Assembly: GCF_003258605.2 (NCBI RefSeq)
Contig: NZ_CP031264.1
Span: forward strand, 1,922,001-1,986,000
Reading direction: 5' to 3'
Length of the DNA: 64,000 bases
DNA from: Peterkaempfera bronchialis
GTDB taxonomy: Bacteria > Actinomycetota > Actinomycetes > Streptomycetales > Streptomycetaceae
The translations under genes and the position numbers were made by a program. Of the stretch, positions 7,979 to 15,434 are shown piece after piece (position 1 is the stretch's first letter; each line of letters opens with the position of its first letter). The notes beneath the pieces were generated by a model that worked only from the letters and a program-made list of their open reading frames with translations, was not told the origin of the DNA and did no database searches.

Positions 7979-9745
7979 ATGGCGTTGCCGCAGGGACCTC
8001 TCGATCACCGCTACCGAGGCGAGCACCCCGTCCGCACCCTCGCCTATCTGCTCCACCAGGACCGGGGACGGCTGGCGCTGGCCGTGCTCGCGTTCCTGAT
8101 CAAGCACAGCCCGACCTGGCTCACCCCGCTGATCACCGCCAATGTCATCGATGTCGTGGTGCAGCACCGGCCCATCACCCAGCTGTGGCTGGGCGCCGGG
8201 CTGCTGCTGGTGATGCTGGTGCTCAACTATCCGTTCCAGCTGGTCTACATCCGCTGCTGGTACGGCAGCGCCCGCCGGATGGGCACCCGGATGCGGACCG
8301 CGCTCTGCCACCGGATGCAGCAGCTCTCCATCGGCTACCACTCCCGGGTGAGCGCCGGGGTGCTCCAGACCAAGGTGATCCGCGATGTGGAGAGCGTCGA
8401 GCAGGCGTTCCAGCAGACCGGCGACCTGGGGCTGTCGGCGCTGGCCACGCTCACCGGGGCGCTGGTGGTGATCGGGGTGCGGGCGCCCGCGTTCCTGCCG
8501 GTCTTCCTGGTGGTGGTGCCGGCCGCGTCGGCGCTGGTGATGTGGCTGCGCGGGCGGCTGCGCGCATACAACGAGTCGTTCCGGCAGGAGGTGGAGCAGC
8601 TCTCGTCGCGGGTGAGCGAGATGACCACCCTGATACCGATCACCCGGGCGCACGGCCTGGAGCACACCGCGCTGCGCCGGGTGGACGGCACCCTGCGGCA
8701 GGTGCTGACGGCGGGTCTGCGGCTGGACCGGCTCAATGGGCAGTTCGGGGCGCTGGCCTGGATCATGCTCAATGCGCTGGGGGTGGGCTGCCTGGCCGGC
8801 TCCGCGCTGGCCGCGTACTACGGCTGGCTGGCCGTCACCCCCGGCGATGTGGTGATGCTCAGCGCGTACTTCTCCGCCCTGACGGCGGCGGTGACCACGC
8901 TGATGGGGCTGACCCCGGTGATCAGCAAGGGCCTGGAGTCGGTGCGGTCCGCGGGCGAGGTGCTGGAGGCGCCGGACCTGGAGCAGAACGCGGGCAAGGC
9001 CCAGGTGGCCGAGGTGCGCGGCCGGGTGGACTTCCAGGGCGTCGGCTATGCGTACGACGACGCGGAGCGGCATTCGGTGCGGGACTTCACCCTCTCGGTG
9101 CGGCCCGGCGAGACCATCGCCCTGGTCGGCGCCTCGGGCGCGGGCAAGTCCACGGCGCTCAACCTGGTGACCGGCTTCCTGCGGCCCACCGAGGGCCGGA
9201 TCCTGCTGGACGGCGCCGACATGGAGTCCCTGGACCTGCGTAGCTACCGGCGGTTCCTGTCGGTGGTGCCGCAGGAGTCGATCCTCTTCGAGGGCACCAT
9301 CCGGGAGAACGTCACCTACGGGATGTCGGATGTCTCCGAGGAGCGGGTACGGGCGGCGCTGCGCGACGCCAATGCGCTGGAGTTCATCGAGCGGCTGCCG
9401 ACCGGGCTGGGCACGGTGGTCGGCGAGCGCGGGGCCCGGCTGTCGGGCGGTCAGAAGCAGCGGCTGGCCATCGCGCGGGCGCTGATCCGGGACCCCCGGG
9501 TGCTGGTGCTGGACGAGGCCACCTCGGCGCTGGACTCGCACTCCGAGGCGCTGGTGCAGCAGGCGCTGTCCCGGCTGGTGCGCGGCCGTACGGTCTTCGT
9601 GGTGGCGCACCGGCTCTCCACCATCCGCAGCGCCGACCGGATCGTGGTGATGCACGACGGCCGGATCACCGAGGTCGGCACCCATGAGCAGTTGCTGCGC
9701 AGCGGCGGGGCGTATGCGGGGCTCCAGGCGGCGCAGTCCGCCTGA
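7979..9745 (+). CDS. ABC exporter (fused permease-ATPase)
   Basis: This 588-residue type I ABC half-transporter has an N-terminal six-helix membrane domain (about 30-330) and a C-terminal nucleotide-binding domain. Visible ATPase motifs are Walker A GASGAGKST (384-392), signature LSGGQ (488-492), Walker B LVLDEA followed by the D-loop SALD, and the H-loop His in VAHRLS. The catalytic Glu is intact, so it can work as a homodimer. ATG 7979 follows AGGAGA. An in-frame ATG at 7940 is possible but lacks a good ribosome site. It lies directly after the lanthipeptide genes and could export the product, but the 120-bp gap, the hairpin before it and the lack of a peptidase domain leave this unproven. 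Convergent with the next gene (9 bp gap). Confidence 0.85.
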   Translation: MALPQGPLDHRYRGEHPVRTLAYLLHQDRGRLALAVLAFLIKHSPTWLTPLITANVIDVVVQHRPITQLWLGAGLLLVMLVLNYPFQLVYIRCWYGSARRMGTRMRTALCHRMQQLSIGYHSRVSAGVLQTKVIRDVESVEQAFQQTGDLGLSALATLTGALVVIGVRAPAFLPVFLVVVPAASALVMWLRGRLRAYNESFRQEVEQLSSRVSEMTTLIPITRAHGLEHTALRRVDGTLRQVLTAGLRLDRLNGQFGALAWIMLNALGVGCLAGSALAAYYGWLAVTPGDVVMLSAYFSALTAAVTTLMGLTPVISKGLESVRSAGEVLEAPDLEQNAGKAQVAEVRGRVDFQGVGYAYDDAERHSVRDFTLSVRPGETIALVGASGAGKSTALNLVTGFLRPTEGRILLDGADMESLDLRSYRRFLSVVPQESILFEGTIRENVTYGMSDVSEERVRAALRDANALEFIERLPTGLGTVVGERGARLSGGQKQRLAIARALIRDPRVLVLDEATSALDSHSEALVQQALSRLVRGRTVFVVAHRLSTIRSADRIVVMHDGRITEVGTHEQLLRSGGAYAGLQAAQSA

Positions 9746-9754
9746 TCGCGGTGC

Positions 9755-10342
9755 TCAGCCGCCGACCTGGAGGAGCACCTGCGCCGTGTCGGGGTTGCCC
9801 GAAACGGACACCTGGCCGGTGACGGGGTAGCCGGTGGGTAGCAGCACGCCCGTCCAGCGGGCCACCCCGGTGCTCGGCTCCTCCAGGCCGCACATCCGCG
9901 ACGCGCCCAGCCACCCGGTGGAGGTCTCGGCCCGCAGCGCCAGGCCGTTGGCCTCCATCGACGCGTCCAGCGTGGCGCGCGGGACGCGGTAGGCGAGGTG
10001 CAGCGGCACCTTGGCGCCGCCGGCGCCACCGGGGTCGGCGAGGTAGTGGACGTCGACGGCGCCGGCGGGCAGCCGCACTCCGTACCGGGCGGTGGCCGAG
10101 TCCAGGCTCTCGGTGCTGCCGGGGCAGGCCCGCGCATCGGTGCCGTCCGGGGCGGAGAGCTGCCGGTAGAGCAGGGTGCCGACCACCGCCGCCAGGGCGA
10201 CCGGCAGGCCGATCACCACCAGCGGGCCGAGCCAGCGCGGCCCGGGGCCGGGTGCGGCCGGCTCCGGGGCGGGCGGGGTGAGGTCGATGACCGCCTCGGT
10301 GTCCTGCGGCCCGGCCCCGCCCATGTCGCCGGTCATGCCCAT
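9755..10342 (-). CDS. Membrane-anchored extracytoplasmic protein of unknown function
   Basis: This 195-residue protein has a cytoplasmic acidic/Pro-rich N-terminus, a single membrane helix (LGPLVVIGLPVALAAVVGTL, about residues 39-58) and a 130-residue outer domain with three Cys. No catalytic motif is recognised. ATG at 10342 is preceded by GAGGGG at good spacing; internal ATGs are alternatives. It is on the same strand as, and 81 bp downstream of, the SGNH esterase gene, so co-transcription is possible. Function unknown. Confidence 0.6.
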   Translation of the reverse strand: MGMTGDMGGAGPQDTEAVIDLTPPAPEPAAPGPGPRWLGPLVVIGLPVALAAVVGTLLYRQLSAPDGTDARACPGSTESLDSATARYGVRLPAGAVDVHYLADPGGAGGAKVPLHLAYRVPRATLDASMEANGLALRAETSTGWLGASRMCGLEEPSTGVARWTGVLLPTGYPVTGQVSVSGNPDTAQVLLQVGG

Positions 10343-10423
10343 CGCGCGCCCCTCGCCGTCCGACCGGCCTGCGGCCGGGTGCGTCCCGATGCTACTGACG
10401 CGGCGGTGCGTCAGAGCAGTGCG

Positions 10424-11413
10424 TCAGAACGGGCCCCGTACCGCCCGCAGCACCGCGTCGGCCATGCCGCGCTCGCCGCGCTCATTGGGGTGGGCGGGCG
10501 CGGCGGGGGCAGCCGGGGAGAGCGGCTCGATCCAGCGGACCGCCTCGGCGGTGCAGGCGTCGTGGCCCAGCGACGGCGTCCAGGTGTCCACATAGCGCGC
10601 CCCGGCCGCCTCGGCCCGCTGCCGCAGCTCGGTGTTGAGCCGCTGCTCCTCGTCGTGCAGAAAGGCGACGTCCCCGGCGGCCAGCCCCAGCTGCGAGGGG
10701 CACGCCGCCCCGGACTCCGGCACCAGCGCCGGGTAGCCCACCACGAAGACCCGGGCCAGCGGCGCCCGCTGCCGGACCTCCGCCAGCCCGGCCGCCAGCC
10801 GCCGCCCGGCCGTCTGCACCCGCTGCCCCAGCTCATCGTGGCCGGAGGCGGTGTAGAAGTCCTTGCAGGGCGCGTCACCGGACGGCGCTGCGGACCGGTC
10901 CAGGCCGAGGGAGCGCAGCACCCCCGCCTGGACGCAGCGGCTGAGCAGGGCGACAAACCCCACGTCATTGCCGCCGATGCTGAGCGTCACCAGCCGGGTC
11001 CGGGTGGACAGCGCGGCGAGCTGCGGCGGGTTGACACCGTCGGAGGTGGACTGCGGGGCGGCGAGGTTGGCGGTGGTGGCGCCGCTGCAACTGACGTCGC
11101 GGAAGTCCCGGCCGGTCAGGCCCAGCGCCTTGGCGACCAGCGACGGATAGTTGCGGTCGGAGCGGTCGCAGCCCAGCGGGGTGCCCGCCTGGGTGGGGAT
11201 GCGCGGCCCGGAGGTGTAGGAGTCGCCGAGCGCCGCATAGGGGCCTGCGGACGAGCCGCTGCCGGGGCTCGGCGCGGTGGTGGCCACCGGTACGGGGGCG
11301 GGCTTGGCGGGGCCCGCCTGGGAGCCGCCGCCGCCGGAGCAGGCGGCGGTGAGCAGCAGCGCTCCGGTCGCGGCCAGGGCGCCGGCGGCGGTCCGCAGGT
11401 CCTTCTTCTGCAT
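10424..11413 (-). CDS. Secreted SGNH/GDSL-family lipase or esterase
   Basis: This 329-residue SGNH hydrolase resembles secreted Streptomyces lipases and esterases. It starts with an MQKKD basic segment, a hydrophobic signal and a Cys in LLLTAAC, a weak lipobox, then a Gly/Pro/Ser-rich linker. All four SGNH blocks are present: nucleophile Ser in ALGDSYTSG, oxyanion Gly and Asn in SIGGNDVGF, and the His of the HPN block in HPNERG. Several Cys in the mature part suit disulfides outside the cell. ATG 11413 is chosen because the signal peptide starts there; the open frame extends further upstream without coding character. The natural ester substrate is unknown. Confidence 0.85.
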   Translation of the reverse strand: MQKKDLRTAAGALAATGALLLTAACSGGGGSQAGPAKPAPVPVATTAPSPGSGSSAGPYAALGDSYTSGPRIPTQAGTPLGCDRSDRNYPSLVAKALGLTGRDFRDVSCSGATTANLAAPQSTSDGVNPPQLAALSTRTRLVTLSIGGNDVGFVALLSRCVQAGVLRSLGLDRSAAPSGDAPCKDFYTASGHDELGQRVQTAGRRLAAGLAEVRQRAPLARVFVVGYPALVPESGAACPSQLGLAAGDVAFLHDEEQRLNTELRQRAEAAGARYVDTWTPSLGHDACTAEAVRWIEPLSPAAPAAPAHPNERGERGMADAVLRAVRGPF

Positions 11414-11485
11414 CGGCGGGCTCCCCGGGGGTCGGGTCAGGGCGTGCGACGGCCCTCTCCTCGAACCGTACGAGCGTGCAACGTC

Positions 11486-11518
11486 CGGCGCCCGCCGGAG
11501 GACTCCCGGCGGGCGCCG
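11486..11518 (-). terminator. Terminator hairpin after the PAC2 gene
   Basis: A 13-bp stem (CGGCGCCCGCCGG with its complement) and a 7-nt loop lie about 30 bp beyond the PAC2 stop codon, in the gap before the SGNH gene. Confidence 0.6.
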
Positions 11519-11546
11519 TCGGGGGGACGGCGGGACGGCCGCCGGG

Positions 11547-12479
11547 TCAGTCCGCGCCGTGCTCCTGCTCGGCCAGGAACTCCTCGAAGCGCCGCCCCAG
11601 CTCGTCGGCGGACGGCAGCTCGGCCTGCTCGGCGAGCAGGCTCTCCCGGCTCTCCGCGCCGGCCACGGCGTCGTACTGGCTCTCCAGGCCACGGATGGCG
11701 GTGGGCAGCTCGCCGTCGGTCTGGGCCAGCTGCTCGTCGATGTCCGCGCGGACCTCGGTGACCCGCTCGCGCAGCTCGGTACCGGGCAGCACCAGGCCGG
11801 TCGCCGACTGCACCGCCTCCAGCACCGCGACCGCCGCCGCCGGATAGGCCGACCGGGCGACATAGTGCGGGACGTGGACGGCGAAGCCGAGCACATCGTG
11901 GCCCGCCTCCGCGAGTCGGTACTCCAGCAGCCCCTGGGCGCTGCCGGGCACCTGTGCCTGCTCGAACCAGCGGGGGTGGGCGGCGGCCAGGTCGAGCCGG
12001 TTGCCGTGCGGGGTCAGGCCCACCGGGCGGGTGTGCGGCACGCCCATCGGGATGCCGTGGAAGTCCACCGCGAGCCGCACCCCGAAGCGGGCGACCAGCC
12101 CGCGTACGGCCGCCGCGAACCGCTCCCACTCGACATCCGGCTCGGGGCCGCTCAGCAGCAGGAACGGCGTACCGGCCGCGTCGTGCACCAGGTGCAGCAG
12201 GATCTCCGGCGGCTCGTACGCCGACCAGCGGTCGCGGTCGAAGGTCATCGGGGGCCGGCGTGCCCGGTAGTCCACCAGCCGGTCGTGGTCGAAGCGGGCC
12301 ACCACCTGCGGCTCGCCGTGCTCCAGCAGGTGCTCCACCACCTGGGCGCCGGCCTCGCCGGCGTCCATGAAGCCCCCGAGGTGGTACAGCAGGACCAGCC
12401 CGGGCGACTCGGCGGCGGTGGCGGCCACCGCCTCCACGCCCTCCCGCTCCAGGTCGTACAGAGCCTCCGGATCACGCAC
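11547..12479 (-). CDS. PAC2-family protein (proteasome assembly chaperone-like)
   Basis: This 310-residue PAC2 domain protein belongs to the type found throughout actinobacteria, related to archaeal and eukaryotic proteasome-assembly chaperones. Typical features are the N-terminal [16 protein letters not shown] block, the [14 protein letters not shown] region, the [12 protein letters not shown] segment and a charged, coiled C-terminal tail rich in Glu. GTG at 12479 opens the canonical N-terminus ([10 protein letters not shown]), with GGAAGGAA upstream. The actinobacterial function is not firmly known; a role in proteasome or other protein-complex assembly is inferred from the fold. No proteasome genes are nearby. 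Confidence 0.8.
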   Translation of the reverse strand: MRDPEALYDLEREGVEAVAATAAESPGLVLLYHLGGFMDAGEAGAQVVEHLLEHGEPQVVARFDHDRLVDYRARRPPMTFDRDRWSAYEPPEILLHLVHDAAGTPFLLLSGPEPDVEWERFAAAVRGLVARFGVRLAVDFHGIPMGVPHTRPVGLTPHGNRLDLAAAHPRWFEQAQVPGSAQGLLEYRLAEAGHDVLGFAVHVPHYVARSAYPAAAVAVLEAVQSATGLVLPGTELRERVTEVRADIDEQLAQTDGELPTAIRGLESQYDAVAGAESRESLLAEQAELPSADELGRRFEEFLAEQEHGAD

Positions 12480-13023
12480 CGTGCACCCAATTCCTTCCGT
12501 CCCGGACGGGTGCCCGGCGCCATGCGCGCGGGAACCCTCTCTCGGGACACCTCAGCGTCACGGGCGGCCACCGCATTCCCCTGCCCGGCCACCTGGTCCG
12601 TCCCCGCCGGGATTCCGGCAAACGCGCTGGCCAGAGGGTGTGCCCGGGCGGCCGGGGCCACTGGTCGGTGCGCGGCGGAATCCGCGCGCCCCTCTCGGCG
12701 TGCCGAGGGATGACGCACGGCCCGCGGCCCTGTATCGTCCTCTCGCTGCCCGGCTTCGCACGGCCGTGGCCAGCCCCTCCCCGCACCTTGCCTTCATCTG
12801 GCCGCCTGCTTCCTTTCGCGCACCCGTTCCTGCCTCGGCCATCTCGCGGACACACACTGTCCCCTCCCGCTCCCCCCGCCGGGCCCATGCGATCCGTCGC
12901 CGACCCCGGCATGCGCCGCACGCCGCAGGGGCCGCCGCACCGATCCGCCAGGCCGGTGCCGGACCGCACCTGCGCGGCGGGGCGACCGTCCACTCCGCCT
13001 CCTCGCCGAAGGACCGAAGGCCC
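12480..13023 (+). other. Divergent intergenic region without a convincing gene
   Basis: About 540 bp separate the divergent PAC2 and GNAT genes. Open frames here are long only because of base composition and translate to Pro/Arg-rich noise. A possible promoter toward the GNAT gene is TATCGT at 12733-12738 with a weak TGAC-containing -35 sixteen to seventeen bases upstream. Nothing else is recognised. Confidence 0.4.
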
Positions 13024-13728
13024 GTGCCCGTCTCCGTCACCCTCACCGGCCGCATGGTGCGGCTGGAGCCGCTCACCGAGCGGCACGCCCCGGCCCTGGC
13101 CGCCGCCGCGGCCGAGGACCGCACGGCGTATGCCTTCACACCCGTGCCGCACGGACTGAAGGCCGCCCGCGCGTATGTCGCGGCGGCCCTGGCCGACCAG
13201 GCCGCCGGGCTCGCCATGCCCTTCGCCACCGTCCGGGTGTCCGACGGGCTGGTGGTCGGCTCCACCCGGTTCGCCGAGCTGGACTACTGGCAGGGCCCGG
13301 TGCTCTGGCCGCCCGTGCCGCGCGGCCCGCTGGGCGACCCGTACGCCGCCGTGCCCGACGCCGCCGAGATCGGCGGCACCTGGCTCTCCGCCCGCGCGCA
13401 GGGCACCGGGATCAACACCGAGGCCAAGCTGCTGATGCTGCGGCATGCCTTCGAGACCTGGGGGGTCCGCCGGATCTCGCTCCGCGCCGACGCCCGCAAT
13501 CTGCGCTCCCGGGCCGCCATCGAGCGGCTGGGCGCGGTCTGCGAGGGCGTCCGCCGGGCCCACACCCGGGGCCTTGACGGGCTGGTCCGGGGGACGGCCT
13601 TCTACTCGATCCTGGACGAGGAGTGGCCGGCCGTACGGGACATCATCGAGCTGCGGATCGCGGCGGCCGACTCCCCAAGCGCCCCGGACCGCCCGCTGAC
13701 CGCCGATCCCGGCCTGATCCCGGCCTGA
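13024..13728 (+). CDS. GNAT-family N-acetyltransferase (RimJ/RimL-like)
   Basis: This 234-residue acetyltransferase opens with LTGRMVRLEPLTERHAPAL, the usual start of RimJ/RimL-type GNAT proteins. The acetyl-CoA region is visible around GTWLSARAQGTGINTEAKLL, followed by AFETWGVRRISLRADARN and the SRAAIERLGAVCEGVRR block of motifs B and C. GTG 13024 is chosen because it begins the family N-terminus; the frame stays open upstream without coding character. The substrate (protein N-terminus or small molecule) is unknown. Its 3' end runs into a three-copy 11-bp repeat that supplies the last residues and the stop. Confidence 0.8.
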   Translation: MPVSVTLTGRMVRLEPLTERHAPALAAAAAEDRTAYAFTPVPHGLKAARAYVAAALADQAAGLAMPFATVRVSDGLVVGSTRFAELDYWQGPVLWPPVPRGPLGDPYAAVPDAAEIGGTWLSARAQGTGINTEAKLLMLRHAFETWGVRRISLRADARNLRSRAAIERLGAVCEGVRRAHTRGLDGLVRGTAFYSILDEEWPAVRDIIELRIAAADSPSAPDRPLTADPGLIPA

Positions 13729-13737
13729 TCCCGGCCT
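13705..13737 (+). repeat. Three tandem 11-bp repeats across the GNAT stop codon
   Basis: GATCCCGGCCT is repeated exactly three times (13705, 13716, 13727). The TGA stop of the GNAT gene falls across the junction of units two and three. Slippage here would alter the last few residues only. Confidence 0.85.
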
Positions 13738-13759
13738 GACCTCCGCCGCGCCCGACCTC

Positions 13760-13915
13760 CGTTCTTCGGGTACGGCACACTCCGCCCCGGCCAGGGCGAC
13801 TACCTGATCCACCCTGGCCGGGCACACCCCTCCGCCGTGCGCGGGGACCTGTCGGCGGTGCCCCTGGCGGAGTACCCGGGCGTGCCGGGCCGAGCCGGAC
13901 GCCTTGGAGGACCAC
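13760..13915 (+). pseudogene. Possible gamma-glutamylcyclotransferase-like remnant
   Basis: In one frame this gap reads FFGYGTLRPGQGDYLI and then GDLSAVPLAEYPGVPG. Gamma-glutamylcyclotransferase-like proteins share the F-x-YGTLRxGxxN opening and an L-x-GYPxxV element about 40-50 residues later. There is no start codon or ribosome site in place and no catalytic Glu block downstream, so this looks like a decayed fragment. The match is short and could be chance in GC-rich DNA. Confidence 0.3.
13787..13821. terminator. Hairpin between convergent GNAT and TetR genes
   Basis: The 10-bp perfect stem CCGGCCAGGG/CCCTGGCCGG with a 15-nt loop is a possible bidirectional terminator. It overlaps the suspected remnant above. 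Confidence 0.4.
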
Positions 13916-14013
13916 CGGGAGGACGGGACCGGCGACTAGCTACGGCCCCGCCGCCGGGTGGCACCGGCGGTCGGCGAGCGCGGCACTGGCGGCGGACTGG
14001 CTGCGCCGCCGAG

Positions 14014-14709
14014 TCAGGGGGCCTCGGGCAGCCCGAGGAAGTCGGCCATCTCCTCCACCGCATGGGCGAAGAACGGGTCCGCCGGGTCGGCGGAGCCGAC
14101 CAGATGGCCGAAGAGTTCAAAGCTGACCATGCCGAAGAGCTGCGTCCAGGCGATCAGGCCGCGCGCCATGTCGGAGGGGCGCAGCTCGCCTCCGAGCTGC
14201 GCGGCCAGGCCGGTCAGCTGGTCGGCGAGCTGCCCGGTGGGGACCCGGGCGGCGGTCTGCGGGCCGGGCCCGGCGGCGCGCACCACGGCGACCAGGACCA
14301 GGGCGACCCTGGCCGCCGGGCCGATGGTGGCCTGCGGCGCCTGGTAGCCGGGCACCGGGGTGCCGTACACCAGCGCGTACTCATGGGGGTGCTCGCGTGC
14401 CCAGTCCCGTACGGCGTGGCAGAGGGCCCGCCAGCGGGCGCGGTGGTCGCCGGGCGGGGCGGCGGCGACCGCTGCCTCGGTCCGCTCGCCCAGGGCGTTG
14501 TACGCGTCGATGATCAGCGCGGTCAGCAGTTCGTCGCGGCTCGGGAAGTACCGGTAGAGCGCGGACGAGACCATGCCCAGCTCGCGGGCGACGGCGCGTA
14601 GCGAGAGTCGCTGGGCGCCCTCGGCGGCGAGCTGCCGGCGGGCCTCCTCCTTGATCTCCAGGGTGAGTTCCTCGCGGGCCCGCTGCCGGGCGGTACGGAT
14701 GGCGGCCAT
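14014..14709 (-). CDS. TetR-family repressor
   Basis: This 231-residue TetR/AcrR regulator has an N-terminal helix-turn-helix (about 15-60) with the family blocks LSLRAVARELGMVSSALYRYF and SRDELLTALI. The ligand domain is of the TetR_C type with WRALCHAVRDWAREHPHEYALVYG. ATG 14709 is chosen as the family-like start (MAAIRTARQRAREEL); an upstream in-frame start adds 11 residues. It is divergent from the deazaflavin-dependent reductase. The 146-bp gap holds two copies of one palindrome, so the protein very probably represses both itself and the reductase. The inducer is unknown. Confidence 0.9.
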   Translation of the reverse strand: MAAIRTARQRAREELTLEIKEEARRQLAAEGAQRLSLRAVARELGMVSSALYRYFPSRDELLTALIIDAYNALGERTEAAVAAAPPGDHRARWRALCHAVRDWAREHPHEYALVYGTPVPGYQAPQATIGPAARVALVLVAVVRAAGPGPQTAARVPTGQLADQLTGLAAQLGGELRPSDMARGLIAWTQLFGMVSFELFGHLVGSADPADPFFAHAVEEMADFLGLPEAP

Positions 14710-14747
14710 GGGCGCAGTCTGCCAGAGATCGGAGCGTCGCACGCATT

Positions 14748-14764
14748 CGAGAGCACTGCTCTTG
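14748..14764. promoter_or_regulatory. Predicted TetR operator 1
   Basis: GAGAGCACTGCTCTT is a 7-1-7 palindrome with one mismatch in its outer arm. It overlaps the TTGACA -35 element (14762-14767) of the promoter toward the reductase gene, which suits repression by blocking polymerase. Confidence 0.7.
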
Positions 14765-14790
14765 ACAACGCTCGGAGCCGGGTGCCACTC
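14762..14790 (+). promoter_or_regulatory. Promoter for the deazaflavin-dependent reductase
   Basis: A perfect TTGACA lies at 14762-14767. A weak -10 (CACTCT, 14785-14790) lies 17 bp downstream. It sits between the two operator copies. Confidence 0.5.
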
Positions 14791-14805
14791 TCAGGGCAGA
14801 CGAAA

Positions 14806-14822
14806 CGAGAGCACTGCTCTCG
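14806..14822. promoter_or_regulatory. Predicted TetR operator 2
   Basis: CGAGAGCACTGCTCTCG is a perfect 8-1-8 palindrome centred 58 bp from operator 1, in the 5' leader of the reductase gene. The shared core with operator 1 marks both as sites of the same regulator. Confidence 0.75.
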
Positions 14823-14855
14823 GAAGTCGCCGAAACCATCCAAAGGGAGCCCGAG

Positions 14856-15335
14856 ATGTCCGACGCCACCACCCCCCGGCCCGTCCGCTATGTGATGCCG
14901 ACCACCGCCCTGGGCCGCCTGGCCGGTGACCTCACCAACCGCCTGGTGGCCGCGCTGACCAGGGCCGGGCTCAGCGTCTGGGGCTCCCGGGTGCTGGCGG
15001 TGCGCGGACGCAGCAGCGGCGAGTGGCGCACCACCCCGGTCAACCTGCTGACCCACCAGGGCGAGCGCTATCTGGTCGCGCCGCGCGGCCACACCCAGTG
15101 GGTGCGCAACATCCGCGTCTCCGGCGGCGGGGAGCTGCGGCTGGGCCGCCGCGCCGAGCCCTTCCGGGTGGCGGAGCTGGCCGACACCGAGAAGCCTGCG
15201 GTGCTGCGGGCCTACCTCCGGCGCTGGAAGTTCGAGGTCGGCGTCTTCTTCGACGGCATCGGCCCGGACGCCTCGGACGCCGAGCTGCTGCGTATCGCCC
15301 CCGGCTACCCGGTCTTCCGGGTCCTCGACCGCTGA
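14856..15335 (+). CDS. F420/deazaflavin-dependent nitroreductase-family protein
   Basis: This 159-residue protein is of the Ddn-like split-barrel family, which uses coenzyme F420H2 to reduce quinones, nitroaromatics and other electrophiles. Family markers are LAVRGRSSGEWRTTPVNLL, the GERYLVAPRGHTQWVRNI block that contacts the cofactor phosphate, and the RRWKFEVGVFF segment near the C-terminus. It begins just after GGGAGCCCGAG. Control by the divergent TetR protein through two operators is likely, which fits an inducible detoxification enzyme. Physiological substrate unknown. Confidence 0.85.
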   Translation: MSDATTPRPVRYVMPTTALGRLAGDLTNRLVAALTRAGLSVWGSRVLAVRGRSSGEWRTTPVNLLTHQGERYLVAPRGHTQWVRNIRVSGGGELRLGRRAEPFRVAELADTEKPAVLRAYLRRWKFEVGVFFDGIGPDASDAELLRIAPGYPVFRVLDR

Positions 15336-15350
15336 AGACCCGCTGAACCG

Positions 15351-15387
15351 GACACCCGGCGGGCACCTGGCGGACACCCGGCGGGCA
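15351..15387. repeat. Direct repeat of 15 bp after the reductase gene
   Basis: GACACCCGGCGGGCA occurs at 15351-15365 and 15373-15387, a 22-bp period, in the convergent gap. No function is evident. Confidence 0.7.
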
Positions 15388-15392
15388 GCGGT

Positions 15393-15427
15393 CAGGGCCG
15401 GCCCCCGCACGGCGGGGACCGGCCCTG
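15393..15427. terminator. Bidirectional terminator between reductase and permease genes
   Basis: Arms CAGGGCCGG and CCGGCCCTG, extended inward by CCCCG/CGGGG with one mismatch, form a long hairpin between two convergent genes. Confidence 0.65.
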
Positions 15428-15434
15428 GCGTCGC

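Noticed and set aside
1-7981. Lanthipeptide cluster as part of a phage or integrative element
   Set aside because: No integrase, transposase, tRNA target or flanking direct repeat is visible near the right edge. The left edge is outside the window, so this cannot be tested here.
7979-9745. ABC exporter assigned as the lanthipeptide transporter
   Set aside because: It is separated by a hairpin and a 120-bp gap, lacks a peptidase domain, and resembles general exporters. Possible but not supported by sequence alone.
9998-11761. Long plus-strand open frame opposite the SGNH hydrolase
   Set aside because: Gly/Arg-rich antisense shadow; all SGNH motifs are on the minus strand.
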